The notes below the pieces were generated by a model. The model saw only the letters and a list, made by a program, of their open reading frames with translations, ran no database searches and was not told the origin of the DNA. A stretch of 64,000 nt of DNA from CAVOJV01 sp963696325 (GTDB taxonomy: Bacteria > Pseudomonadota > Gammaproteobacteria > Competibacterales > Competibacteraceae): positions 30,387 to 94,386 of the forward strand of contig CAVOJV010000054.1 of NCBI GenBank assembly GCA_963696325.1. The letters are read 5' to 3'. This document shows, one piece after another, positions 1 to 8,560 of the stretch (position 1 is its first letter; each line of letters begins with the position of its first letter). The translations under genes were made by a program, and so were the position numbers.

Positions 1-651
1 ACCGTAGATCAGGTCCACGCTGATGGACTTGAAACCCTCGCGGCGGGCAGCCGCCATGGCCTCCAGGGTAACCTGTTTGGATTGGATACGATTGACCGCC
101 TGTTGCACCAGAGGATCGAAGTCCTGTACCCCGATGCTGAGCCGGTTGAAACCCAGTTCCCGGAGCAGCGCGATGGTATCCACGTTCGCTTCGCGGGGAT
201 CGATCTCGATCGAGTACTCGCCGCCGTCATCGTCCAGCAGGCGGAAATGCGCGCGGGTAACCTGCATCAACTGGCGCATCTCGTCCGCGCTGATGAAGGT
301 CGGTGTGCCACCACCCCAGTGCAGTTGAGTCACCGGCCGGTTATGATCGAACAACGCCCCCTGCAGGGCAATCTCGAGCTGCAGACGCTCCAGATAAGGG
401 GCGGCGCGCTGGCGGTTCCTGGTGACTATCTTGTTGCAGGCGCAGTAGAAACACACCGTATCGCAAAACGGGATGTGAAAATACAGTGACAGGGGCTTGC
501 CGGCAGCGTTACTGGCCGTCGCCAGGGTTCGGTATTGAGCATCGTCGAAGCCTTCTTGAAACTGCACGGCCGTGGGATACGAAGTATAACGGGGGCCCGC
601 CTTGTCATACTTGCGGATCAACTCGACGTCGAAGATAAGGGAAGTATCCAT
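1..651 (-). CDS. hemN: Oxygen-independent coproporphyrinogen III oxidase, 5' part (runs off window)
   Basis: Radical SAM enzyme that oxidatively decarboxylates coproporphyrinogen III to protoporphyrinogen IX in anaerobic haem synthesis. The first 217 codons are present, starting at an ATG ending at 651 with MDTSLIFDVELIRKYD. The family signature PRYTSYPTAVQF is followed by YFHIPFCDTVCFYCACNK, which carries the CxxxCxxC cluster ligands plus the extra Cys typical of HemN, and then by LHWGGGTPTF. The remaining half lies outside the window. It is divergent from the RibD-like gene at 720, with a short shared intergenic region. Identification is secure. Confidence 0.96.
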   Translation of the reverse strand, partial: MDTSLIFDVELIRKYDKAGPRYTSYPTAVQFQEGFDDAQYRTLATASNAAGKPLSLYFHIPFCDTVCFYCACNKIVTRNRQRAAPYLERLQLEIALQGALFDHNRPVTQLHWGGGTPTFISADEMRQLMQVTRAHFRLLDDDGGEYSIEIDPREANVDTIALLRELGFNRLSIGVQDFDPLVQQAVNRIQSKQVTLEAMAAARREGFKSISVDLIYG

Positions 652-719
652 GTTGACTGTCTGCGGGTGGTCAGTTTGCGGGGTTGCCAATGCTGATTTA
701 TACGGCCTTGAGGCCAGTC

Positions 720-1610
720 ATGTCCAATAGCGAGAATGACAACGAGAGGGTCTGGAAGCTCATTCTGGGATTGCGCCAGTTGACTAAAACGGGTTTCTCT
801 CTCCACAGTCAGACGGGAATGGGGATTGATGCTCAGGGCAAGCCACTGCTCCTGCCGCCCCAGGACCCTGCGGCATTGCTGGTGCTGGATGCCGACGGCG
901 GCTGGCGCGCACGGGCCGATCTTTCCGCCAACGCGGCGCAGTTGTTCGATCTGTATCTGCCCCTCTGCCTGGCCCAAGCGATAACCATCGGCCATCTTGG
1001 CCAGAGTCTGGACGGTCGTATCGCCACCGCCAGCGGCTCTTCCTGGCAGGTGACGGGATCTGAGAATATCTGCCATCTGCATCGCCTGCGGGCGCTGTGC
1101 GATGCCGTGGTGGTGGGTGCGGAAACGGTGCGCCAGGATAATCCGCGCCTGACGACCCGGCACGTAACCGGCACCCATCCGGTCCGGGTGATTCTCGACG
1201 CCAATCGGCGCCTGCAGGGTGATTTGCATGTCTTTCATGACGATGCCGCGCCGACCCTGGTTGTTTGTGATCGCCGCCTGGTCGGCGATGGCGGGGAATG
1301 GCTGGGGCAGGCCGCCGTCATCGGTGTGCCCATGGGTGGTGACAGACTGGCGCTGCCGGCGGTATTGGAGCGGCTGCATGAGCGCGGACTGCTGGCCGTG
1401 TTCGTGGAGGGTGGCGGCCTCACCGTATCAGGTTTTCTGGAAGCGGGCTTGCTGGACCGGCTGCAAATCGCCATCGCCCCGCTCATCATCGGCTCCGGAC
1501 GGCCGGGGATCACCCTGCCGGTGATCGCCGAACTGGCCCAGGCGCTGCGCCCCCGCTGCCGGCTTTTCCCCATGGGCGAGGATATCCTTTTCGACTGTGT
1601 TCTGCGTTGA
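720..1610 (+). CDS. RibD C-terminal domain (DHFR-like fold) reductase
   Basis: A 296-aa protein containing a RibD_C/dihydrofolate-reductase-like domain from about residue 90 to the end. Recognisable blocks are GQSLDGRIATASG, VVVGAETVRQDNPRLTTR and VFVEGGG. There is no RibD deaminase domain, so it is not the standard bifunctional riboflavin enzyme. The N-terminal 85 residues are of unknown function. The ATG at 720 is preferred over the in-frame one at 684 because GAGG lies 6 bases upstream of it. It is convergent with the methyltransferase gene of a QueD-like/glycosyltransferase operon and probably belongs to the same pathway, presumably reducing a pyrimidine or pterin intermediate (inference). 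Confidence 0.85.
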   Translation: MSNSENDNERVWKLILGLRQLTKTGFSLHSQTGMGIDAQGKPLLLPPQDPAALLVLDADGGWRARADLSANAAQLFDLYLPLCLAQAITIGHLGQSLDGRIATASGSSWQVTGSENICHLHRLRALCDAVVVGAETVRQDNPRLTTRHVTGTHPVRVILDANRRLQGDLHVFHDDAAPTLVVCDRRLVGDGGEWLGQAAVIGVPMGGDRLALPAVLERLHERGLLAVFVEGGGLTVSGFLEAGLLDRLQIAIAPLIIGSGRPGITLPVIAELAQALRPRCRLFPMGEDILFDCVLR

Positions 1611-1795
1611 CAGATTGCCGCCCGCTTCCAATAAGCACCGTTTGGCAGATCCTCAAGCGACTTGCCCGAATTCAAGGCGCGGCCGGGGGCGAGGCTGTTG
1701 ACGGGGGCGAACCTTTGGAGCGCGGCGATAGGTTGCCGCCTTATTGGCGCGCCGCGTCGCGCCGGAAGAAAGCACCTTCGCATCTTTGCCGTCAA

Positions 1796-2653
1796 TCAAA
1801 AACATCCGAACAAATCCAGATGGCCGACACTCAGATTACCCATGCGGATGGTTTCATGGCGGCGCGCCAGCCAGGCATCCAGCCACGGCGCCGTGCCCGG
1901 CTCGATGGCCTGTGCCGCTTGAGCGTAACCCTGTGCCAGGGCCTGGCGTATCTCGATCTGCGCGGGGCCTAACTGCCAATCGCTGCGGCCCCGATACACA
2001 CGGTAGCCCAGGCGCTTCAGGGCGGAGGACAAATGCGCAACGGCTTGGGGGCCAAGAGCCGGCCCGAAGCCCTTGTCAGTATGCTGATGGCGGTTCACCA
2101 GTCGCCGGACCCGGGCGTCGTCGGGGTCCGGCGGTTGCCAGCCGATCGCGCCGTCATAGCTTAGGGTGATGAAGACCGTGGTCTTTGTATCATGACAACG
2201 CGCCGCCAGTTCAGCGCACCAATCCGCAGAAACCAGATCCAGCAGCGCGGAAGCGGTGACCAGGTCTACGCCATGTAAATCCAGCCTAGCCAGGTCGACG
2301 GTGAGATCGAGCTGGCGGGTTTCCACCTGGTAGCAGGCGTCAACACCGCGCAACACCAAGTCGGTGTCCTTGCGCTCACTATCCAGTCCGCTGGCAGCGG
2401 CCCAATGCTGCAGGCGCGGGGGGATACCGGCGAGCAAGGCCGGATCCTTGTCTACCAGCAGCCAGTGTTGTTGGCCACCCAGGAAGGGGGCCAGAAAGCG
2501 GAAATTGGACCCGGTGCCGGCACCCAGATCGATGATACGCAGTTTCTGTCGGCCGCCCCGCCAGCCTGACAAGCGTCGGAGCAGGCGAGGGTTGCGAGCT
2601 GCACGGTCCACCGACTCCCGCTGGTCCAGCCAGTCCGCGCTGAAATCATCCAT
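1796..2653 (-). CDS. Class I SAM-dependent methyltransferase
   Basis: A 285-aa protein whose SAM-binding motif I is IIDLGAGTGSNFRFLAP, followed by an acidic motif II (LLVDKDPALLAG) and VDLVTASALLDLVSADW. The reading frame extends upstream inside the glycosyltransferase gene, but MDDFSADWLD at 2653 is the likely start. That ATG overlaps the end of the glycosyltransferase by 8 bases, so the two are probably translationally coupled. It is the last gene of a minus-strand set: MDR dehydrogenase, QueD-like, glycosyltransferase, methyltransferase. The substrate is unknown and is inferred to be the product of that pathway. Confidence 0.85.
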   Translation of the reverse strand: MDDFSADWLDQRESVDRAARNPRLLRRLSGWRGGRQKLRIIDLGAGTGSNFRFLAPFLGGQQHWLLVDKDPALLAGIPPRLQHWAAASGLDSERKDTDLVLRGVDACYQVETRQLDLTVDLARLDLHGVDLVTASALLDLVSADWCAELAARCHDTKTTVFITLSYDGAIGWQPPDPDDARVRRLVNRHQHTDKGFGPALGPQAVAHLSSALKRLGYRVYRGRSDWQLGPAQIEIRQALAQGYAQAAQAIEPGTAPWLDAWLARRHETIRMGNLSVGHLDLFGCF

Positions 2654-3695
2654 CCGCAATAGCCCCTTGCAACTCATCCGCGAAGCGAGCACAGGCCGTT
2701 GGCCAGTCGGGCAGGGTATGGCGCCGCGCGGCATTTGCCAAACGCCGGCGCAGGCTTGGATCGTCCATGGCCTGGCGTAGCGCCGCCGCCAGCGCCGCGC
2801 TGTCGCCTGGTGGTACCAGCAGCGCGGCATCCGCTGCAACCGTCTCGGGGACGGCGCCTGCCGTCGTGCTGATGATCGGCAGGCCGCGCGCCATGGCCTC
2901 CGCCAACACCATTCCATAGCCTTCATAGAGGGAGGGCAGTACGAACAGGTCCGTATCGTGGTAGTAGGGACCCAGGTGCTCAGGGGCTACTTCCCCCACC
3001 AGGGCGATACGGTCTTGCAGACGCAGTTCCTTGAGCAAATCGCGCAGCGCCGTGGCCGTCTCCGGACTTCGGGTAGTGCTGCCCACGCAGGTCAACTGCC
3101 AGTTACGGTCCAAAAGGGTAGAGAGCGCCTGAAACAATACGACATGTCCCTTGCGGGGGGTGAGCGTGGCCACGCACAGCAGGGCCAAATGGTCAGCGCC
3201 GGATCCCGTCGCTGGGGGAGCGGCATCGGTGCCCGGCAAGACCACGCCAATGCGCTCACCCGCTACGTCGTAAGCACCGAGTTCCCTGGCCGTGGTGGGG
3301 CTGGTGACGATGACCCGCGCGACCCGGGCCAGGGCCTCGCGCTCGTCCCCGAATAGGCGTTCGCGCACGGCGGGCGCCAGACCAGTTTCCAGTGCCAGAG
3401 GATGGTGAATCAGGGCAATCAGGCAGAGCCGTCCGGCATGGTCTCTGACCAGATCAGCCATACCGCCCAGTGCCAGGCCATCGATGGCAACCATTGCCGC
3501 ATCGGGTATGCCGGCAAGGATAGCCCCGGCTTCGCGCAGATCCTCGGCATCGGGGTTGGGAAAGCGGCTGGCTAAGGTGTGCAAAATTACGGACCAACCA
3601 GCTTGGCGGAGTCCTGCTACGATGCGCGCGTCGTAAATGTACCCACCGGTGCGGGTGGAGGGATCGCCGGCCAAAATAAAGTTCAGACTGGGCAT
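2646..3695 (-). CDS. Glycosyltransferase family 4
   Basis: A 349-aa GT-B fold protein. The N-terminal half begins MPSLNFILAGDPSTRTGGY. The C-terminal half has the GT4 donor-site signature: LCVATLTPRKGH, then YYHDTDLFVLPSLYEGYG with the EX7E-type region YEGYGMVLAEAMARGLP, and AALLVPPGD. It is expected to transfer a sugar from a nucleotide donor in the cytoplasm. The start overlaps the end of the QueD-like gene by 13 bases and the end overlaps the methyltransferase by 8. With a QueD-like partner, one possibility is glycosylation of a pterin-like molecule; this is inference. Confidence 0.9.
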   Translation of the reverse strand: MPSLNFILAGDPSTRTGGYIYDARIVAGLRQAGWSVILHTLASRFPNPDAEDLREAGAILAGIPDAAMVAIDGLALGGMADLVRDHAGRLCLIALIHHPLALETGLAPAVRERLFGDEREALARVARVIVTSPTTARELGAYDVAGERIGVVLPGTDAAPPATGSGADHLALLCVATLTPRKGHVVLFQALSTLLDRNWQLTCVGSTTRSPETATALRDLLKELRLQDRIALVGEVAPEHLGPYYHDTDLFVLPSLYEGYGMVLAEAMARGLPIISTTAGAVPETVAADAALLVPPGDSAALAAALRQAMDDPSLRRRLANAARRHTLPDWPTACARFADELQGAIADG

Positions 3696-4111
3696 CGGGT
3701 TTGCTCACTGGGTTTCAATGGCCCTGTATACGAGGCCCAGGCGATGTGGGACTCCCGAAGGGTAACTTTCATGGCAGTAAGCCCCTGAGCATTGGGCCCT
3801 AAAGCGCCCGCCCGGACGCACGCTGCTACCCGCTCGAAGATCGCCCGCGCCAAGTATTCGGTGGTGGTATTCTGACCGGCGAAGGCGGGTTCCTCATCTA
3901 GATTGTGGTAGTTCAGTTCCGCCAGCACCTCCTTGAGGACTCGGCTGGCCAGGCCGATGTCCACCACCACCCCGTCGTTGTCCAAGTCGGGACGGTGCAG
4001 AACCAGATCGACCACATAAGTAGCGCCATGTAATTTTTGCGCGGGGCCGAAGACCTCGCCTTGGAAGCTGTGAGCGATCATAAAGTGATCGCGGATGCCG
4101 AGCGTGTACAT
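3683..4111 (-). CDS. QueD/6-pyruvoyltetrahydropterin synthase-like protein with altered active site
   Basis: A 142-aa T-fold protein. MYTLGIRDHFMIAHSF supplies the first zinc-type His, the second region reads FGPAQKLHGATYVVD, and later LNYHNLDE and QNTTTEYLARAIFERV match the family. In canonical QueD the second region is C-x-x-x-H-G-H; here the catalytic Cys position is Ala and the third zinc His is Ala (HGA). It is therefore not a standard 6-carboxytetrahydropterin synthase, although databases usually name such proteins that way. A divergent pterin-binding or pterin-modifying role alongside the overlapping glycosyltransferase is inferred. Confidence 0.85.
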   Translation of the reverse strand: MYTLGIRDHFMIAHSFQGEVFGPAQKLHGATYVVDLVLHRPDLDNDGVVVDIGLASRVLKEVLAELNYHNLDEEPAFAGQNTTTEYLARAIFERVAACVRAGALGPNAQGLTAMKVTLRESHIAWASYTGPLKPSEQTRCPV

Positions 4112-4221
4112 GCAGGGTTCTCCAGGTTGGGAGTGGATTCTATCGAAGAGGCTTTAATCTGCGGTGGCTGAAGGATGCCCGCCACCCGGAAGCCTTGGGT
4201 ACGGTGAGATTCGCCGCATCA

Positions 4222-5211
4222 TCAGCTTTCGTCCTCGGCATAGACGACTCGATGGCAAAGCGCACCACCCGTGCTGGTCGCCAACCGAGCCATGGTCATT
4301 GGTAGTTCATGGAATGCACTCTCCGCATCAATCAGATGGTCCAGCGCCTCATCGGCCAGCAGGGTGAGGGCGGTTTCCAGGCGCCGGCGATGATTCCAAC
4401 GCGCGCGCTGGGCAGTCGCGACCGTGCCTACCTGAGAGGAGCGCAGGAGCAACCGTTTAGAATGAAAAGCCTCACCCAAAGGCAGGCTGACCGGCTGGTT
4501 GCCAAACCAGCTCAGTTCCAATACGGTGGCCTCGAAAGCCGCTATTTCCAGCGCCGTGACTAGTCCTGCGGGCGCGCCGCTGGCATGAATGACCAGATCG
4601 GCCTCGGCCCGAGCCTGAGGGGGTAGGGCGAATTCAACGCCCAGAGCGGCGGCTATGGACGCCTTGCCCGCATCCACATCGAGCAATTGCACTTGACAGC
4701 CGGGAATTCTGGCGGCGAGATAGGACACCAGGCAGCCGACGGTGCCGGCGCCGATGACGGCGATACGATCTCCCAGGCGGGGTGCGGCGTCCCATAGCCC
4801 GTTGAGGGCCGTTTCCAGGTTGGCGGCCAGTACCGCGCGTTCGGGCGGTACCGTCGGCGGAATGGGAATGACCGCCGCCGACGGGACAATATAGATGCTC
4901 TGGTGCGGGTAGAGACAAAATACAGCCTGGCCGCACAATTCCGCTGGCCCTTCCCTGACGATCCCTACGCTGCTGTAACCGTATTTCACCGGCGCGGGAA
5001 ACTCCCCGGCTTGAAAGGGGGCGCGCATGCGGGCATATTGGCTGCGGGGGATGGCGCCCCGAAATACCAGGCTTTCGGTGCCGCGGCTGATGCCGCTGAA
5101 CAGAGTGCGGATTAGGACTTCGCCGCTACCGATGGGGGGGAGGGCCTCTGCGCGGATGGTGCCCACGCCGGGGGCAGTGATCCAGAAAGCCCGAGCCGTT
5201 TGTGTATTCAC
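4222..5211 (-). CDS. MDR-superfamily dehydrogenase (zinc-type alcohol dehydrogenase-like)
   Basis: A medium-chain dehydrogenase of about 329 aa. The N-terminal GroES-like part has LFSGISRGTESLVFRG and VKYGYSSVGIV. The Rossmann part has IAVIGAGTVGCLVSYLAA followed by the acidic LLDVDAGK. The usual catalytic zinc Cys/His residues are not evident at the GISRGTE position, so it may be a zinc-independent reductase. I chose the GTG at 5211 (VNTQTARAFW, preceded by GAGGC) because the longer frame from 5301 overlaps the divergent phosphatidyltransferase gene. It heads the minus-strand operon, 110 bp before the QueD-like gene. Confidence 0.8.
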   Translation of the reverse strand: MNTQTARAFWITAPGVGTIRAEALPPIGSGEVLIRTLFSGISRGTESLVFRGAIPRSQYARMRAPFQAGEFPAPVKYGYSSVGIVREGPAELCGQAVFCLYPHQSIYIVPSAAVIPIPPTVPPERAVLAANLETALNGLWDAAPRLGDRIAVIGAGTVGCLVSYLAARIPGCQVQLLDVDAGKASIAAALGVEFALPPQARAEADLVIHASGAPAGLVTALEIAAFEATVLELSWFGNQPVSLPLGEAFHSKRLLLRSSQVGTVATAQRARWNHRRRLETALTLLADEALDHLIDAESAFHELPMTMARLATSTGGALCHRVVYAEDES

Positions 5212-5248
5212 GCTTGCCTCTGAACACGAATGGGAGAACTCCACTTGA

Positions 5249-5998
5249 ATGCCTGGAACGTCCTGCATGTCCGGCGCTGACCCGTCTTGCCCTGACCGCA
5301 CGGCGGCGGTGGAACTGCTTGGCGGTTTCCTGTTGCTGGCGCTGTTCGCCGGCGCCGGTTACCGAGGGCTCGCCTGGCCTTTAGGTTTTCTGCTGCAATC
5401 CCTGGCCGTCTTCGCGGCGCTGGCCTTTCTGCTGCTGTGGCTGATTCCGGCCTATCTGCCAGGCCGGCGGTTCGGCATCGCCAATCGCATTACCCTGCTG
5501 CGGGCCGGGATGGCCGCCCTGCTGGCCGGTCTCATCGGTCATGCCGATACCGTGGCGGAGCATGGCTGGCTCGTCAGCATGGTTGCTCTGACCGCTTTGC
5601 TGCTGGACGGGGTCGACGGCTGGTGGGCGCGCCGCGGGCGCCTGCAGAGCGCTTTCGGCGCCCGCTTCGATATGGAGACCGATGCCTTTCTTATTGTGAT
5701 CCTGTCGCTGCTGGTCTTCCAGTCCGGGAAAGCGGGTAGTTGGGTTTTGCTGTCCGGCGTTCTGCGCTATATTTTTCGCGGGGCGGGACTGGTGCTGCCG
5801 CGGCTGCGGCGCCCACTGCCGCCTAGCAAGCGACGACAGACGCTGTGCGTGGTCCAAACCGTGGCGCTGATCGCTTGCCTAATTCCGTTGGCGAGGGCAT
5901 CCTGGGCAGGATCAGTGGCGGCGTTAGCGCTGCTTCTGCTCCTTATTTCATTTGGTGTAGACACGCTCTGGCTGTTGCGCCGCACGCCTCAGGAGTAA
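5249..5998 (+). CDS. CDP-alcohol phosphatidyltransferase family membrane protein
   Basis: A 249-aa multi-spanning membrane protein. It carries the complete family motif DGx2ARx8Gx3Dx3D, read as DGWWARR, then GARFDMETD (around residues 114-136), which binds the metal and the CDP-alcohol. Hydrophobic helices precede it (LLALFAGAGYRGLAWPLGFL) and follow it. It should make a phospholipid-type phosphodiester at the inner membrane, but the acceptor cannot be told from sequence. It is divergent from the MDR gene and lies 3 bases before the YceI gene, which suggests one transcript. Confidence 0.85.
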   Translation: MPGTSCMSGADPSCPDRTAAVELLGGFLLLALFAGAGYRGLAWPLGFLLQSLAVFAALAFLLLWLIPAYLPGRRFGIANRITLLRAGMAALLAGLIGHADTVAEHGWLVSMVALTALLLDGVDGWWARRGRLQSAFGARFDMETDAFLIVILSLLVFQSGKAGSWVLLSGVLRYIFRGAGLVLPRLRRPLPPSKRRQTLCVVQTVALIACLIPLARASWAGSVAALALLLLLISFGVDTLWLLRRTPQE

Positions 5999-6001
5999 CT
6001 T

Positions 6002-6646
6002 ATGCGTATATCGCCTCGTTTTACTGTACTGCCCCGCCGCGCCATGGGTAGGTTGACAGCCTTGCTGATCGGTTTTGGGCTGCTGGGATCCGCCGCGCCC
6101 TGCTTCGCGGAACCGCAAAAATATCTGATCGACCCCGACCATCTGACCGTCAGCTTTCTGGTGACGCACATCGGCTACGCCAAGACCCTGGGGATGTTCC
6201 GCAAGGCCAGCGGTGAATTCACTTTCGACGAAGCCACCGGTCAGTTATCCAATCTGCGTGTGGTGGTCGATACCGACAGCGTCTTTACCAATCACGATAA
6301 GCGCGATGAGCATGTGCGTAGTAAGGATTTCCTCAACATCAAGGAGTTTCCGGAGATGAGCTTCACCGCTGCCCGCGCCACCCGCACGGGGGAGCGCAAC
6401 TTCGAGGTGCCGGGGGAACTGACCCTACTGGGTAAGACCAAGCCGCTGACCCTGACCGTGACCTGGAACAAGAGCGACGTCTATGCCATTCCCGCCGGAC
6501 CCTTGAAGACCAAGCCTTATGTCATGGGGGTGTCGGCGCGAGGTAGCCTCAAGCGCAGCGAGTACGGCATGAGCTATGCCGTGGCTAAAGGCCTGGTGAG
6601 CGACGATATCGAACTCCTCATCGAGCTGGAAGCCAGGCGGCAGTAA
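6002..6646 (+). CDS. YceI-family periplasmic lipocalin-like protein
   Basis: A 214-aa protein with a signal peptide (RLTALLIGFGLLGSAAPCFA, predicted cleavage before EPQK). The mature YceI beta-barrel shows KYLIDPDHLTVSFLVTHIGY, the typical SVFTNHDKRDEHVRSKDFLN and LTLLGKTKPLTLTVTW. YceI proteins bind long isoprenoid or amide lipids in the periplasm. The gene follows the CDP-alcohol phosphatidyltransferase with a 3-base gap, so a lipid substrate shared with that enzyme is a reasonable inference. Identity of the family is clear; the ligand is not. Confidence 0.9.
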   Translation: MRISPRFTVLPRRAMGRLTALLIGFGLLGSAAPCFAEPQKYLIDPDHLTVSFLVTHIGYAKTLGMFRKASGEFTFDEATGQLSNLRVVVDTDSVFTNHDKRDEHVRSKDFLNIKEFPEMSFTAARATRTGERNFEVPGELTLLGKTKPLTLTVTWNKSDVYAIPAGPLKTKPYVMGVSARGSLKRSEYGMSYAVAKGLVSDDIELLIELEARRQ

Positions 6647-6657
6647 CCCGGCAATTT

Positions 6658-7596
6658 TCAGGCGAACAGTTCCCGGCATTCCCGCAACTGCTCGGCCGTG
6701 ATCAGGAACACGCCTTCCCCGCCGCGCTCCAGTTCCAGCCACACGAAGGGCGCAGTGGGGAATGTCTCGCTGAGACTGTGCTGGGTGTTGCCCACCTCCA
6801 CGACCAGGATCCCGTGGGGATTGAGATAGTCTGGGGCCTGTCGCAGGATTTCCACCACCACGTCCAGTCCCTGTTCACCGGCCGCCAGGCCGAGACCCGG
6901 TTCATAGTGGTATTCCACAGGCAGAGCGTCCAGTTCTTCCAGGCTGACGTAGGGAGGGTTGCTGACAATGAGGTCGTAGCGGCGCCCGCCCAGCGCGCTG
7001 AACAGGTCCGATTGAATCGCCTTGGTTCGATCTTCCAGGCCGTGTTCCCGGATGTTGCGGTGCGCCACTTCCAGGGCGTCGGCGGAGATGTCCGCCAAGT
7101 CCACGCGGGCGTTCGGGAACGCATAGGCGCAGGCAATACCGATGCAGCCGCTGCCCGTGCACAGGTCCAGAATACTCTCGATAGTATCGACATTAATGTT
7201 CAGTAGCCAGGGCGCGAAATGGTGCTCGATCAGTTCAGCCATGGGAGAGCGGGGCACCAGTACGCGTTCATCGACATAGAAGGGTAGCCCCATGAACCAG
7301 GCCTGGTGGGTGATATAGGCGGCCGGTTTGCGCTCCCGTACCCGCTGTTCCAGCAGCGCCAGCACGGCGTGTTTCTCGGTGGGGATCAGATTGGCCGCGA
7401 AGTAATCGCCGTGCAGGTTTGGCGGCAGGTGCAAACCGTGCAGGACCAGGGCAGCGGCCTCGTCGATGGCGTCCGCGGTGCCGTGGCCGAAGTGAATCCC
7501 GGCTTCGTTCATGCGGCTGGCGCCCCAGCGAATGAAGTCGCGGACGGTGTGCAAATGCTGGATGGGATCGTCGGTATCGGGCATAAGGGCAGGCAC
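6658..7596 (-). CDS. prmB: 50S ribosomal protein L3 N5-glutamine methyltransferase
   Basis: A 312-aa HemK-family methyltransferase. The N-terminal helical region contains the PrmB-type RDFIRWGASRMNEAG. SAM motif I is LDLCTGSGCIGIACA and the catalytic NPPY is in DLIVSNPPYVSLEELDAL. The HYEPGLGLAAGEQGLD segment is diagnostic of PrmB/PrmC, and the long N-terminus with RVLVPRSPMAELIE favours PrmB over PrmC. It methylates a glutamine of ribosomal protein L3. It is convergent with the YceI gene. Length is normal. Confidence 0.93.
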   Translation of the reverse strand: MPALMPDTDDPIQHLHTVRDFIRWGASRMNEAGIHFGHGTADAIDEAAALVLHGLHLPPNLHGDYFAANLIPTEKHAVLALLEQRVRERKPAAYITHQAWFMGLPFYVDERVLVPRSPMAELIEHHFAPWLLNINVDTIESILDLCTGSGCIGIACAYAFPNARVDLADISADALEVAHRNIREHGLEDRTKAIQSDLFSALGGRRYDLIVSNPPYVSLEELDALPVEYHYEPGLGLAAGEQGLDVVVEILRQAPDYLNPHGILVVEVGNTQHSLSETFPTAPFVWLELERGGEGVFLITAEQLRECRELFA

Positions 7597-7704
7597 TCGA
7601 GTGGTGGTCGGTAGTTAGTATGGCAGGGTTATTGTGTATAAACCAAGGTGGCTTGCGGTAGACTTAGCGCCCACTTTAAGCTGAACATCGGTAGCCATGC
7701 GCCA

Positions 7705-7835
7705 GTTAGCGCGCTTGGCTTGATGGAGCGTCGTCAGCGACCTGCGGAACAGGGAAAGCGGAGCTGGTCACCGTCGATTCGGGTAGACCAGGGATGGCCT
7801 GCGAGAATATGCGCAACCAAGCCAAGTGCGCTAAC
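7705..7835. repeat. Long-range 18-bp inverted repeat upstream of the SCO gene
   Basis: The arms GTTAGCGCGCTTGGCTTG (7705-7722) and CAAGCCAAGTGCGCTAAC (7818-7835) are complementary with one mismatch, separated by 95 bases that contain a further possible hairpin. The block occupies most of the 276-bp gap between prmB and the SCO gene. It could fold in an RNA leader or be a remnant of a miniature element. Function unknown. Confidence 0.6.
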
Positions 7836-7872
7836 TTCGGTATACGGCTACATCACACAGGTGAATAAAGGC

Positions 7873-8512
7873 ATGATGCGTGGCAAGACACTTTTTCTGA
7901 TATTGGTGGGTGCGGTGGCGCTGGCTGTGGGTGTCTGGCTGGGACAGGCATTGATTCGCCAGACCGTGGAACCGCCGCTGGAGATTGCCGGGATCTATTT
8001 TCCCGAGGCTCAGGAGGTTGTGAACTTCACCTTAACGGATCAAGCTGGGCGGCCGTTTACCCGGCAGGATTTTAAGGGTCACTGGACCTTTCTGTACTTC
8101 GGCTATACCTACTGTCCGGATGTCTGCCCGCTGACCCTCGCTCGCCTGAATACCGTGGATCAACGCTTGGCGCAGCAGGGACTCGATCGTGACATCGCCT
8201 ATATCATGATTTCCGTGGACCCGCGGCGGATACCCGGAGCGCTTGGGGCAATACACGGCATTTTTCAACAAGAAATTCCAGGGGGTCACCGGAACCCCCG
8301 AAGCGCTGGATAAACTGGTGAAACAATGCGGCATCTATTACCAACTGCAAGATCAGGAAGATAAACAAAACTACGTAGTGGATCACTCCTCCGTCCTGGT
8401 TCTTATCGACCCCGATGCCCGGCTGCGGGCGATCTTTACCCAACCCGACCAGCCGGATACCGTAGTGGTCGATTTCGGCAAGATCCGCACTCGCTATCAG
8501 GTCAGCCGCTAA
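7873..8512 (+). pseudogene. SCO1/SenC/PrrC-family copper protein, frameshifted
   Basis: The first frame runs from ATG 7873 with a membrane anchor (LFLILVGAVALAVGVWLG), then the thioredoxin-like SCO domain with FGYTYCPDVCPLTLA carrying the CxxxC copper ligands. Near 8225-8245 the homology jumps frame: the expected SVDPRRDTPERLGQY is read as SVDPRRIPGALGA, as if two bases in a G/C-rich stretch were lost. The rest (QYTAFFNKKFQGVTGTPEAL) and the copper-binding His in VVDHSSVLVLID continue in the second frame to 8512. SCO proteins deliver copper to cytochrome c oxidase. It may be a real mutation or a consensus error. Confidence 0.85.
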
Positions 8513-8560
8513 TTCACCGCAGCCATGCACGTCCTTGCAAAGGGGCGTGGGGGTTTTGTC

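Noticed and set aside
8225..8245. Programmed frameshift in the SCO gene
   Set aside because: No slippery heptamer or downstream pseudoknot is evident and SCO genes are not known to use one; mutation or consensus error is simpler.
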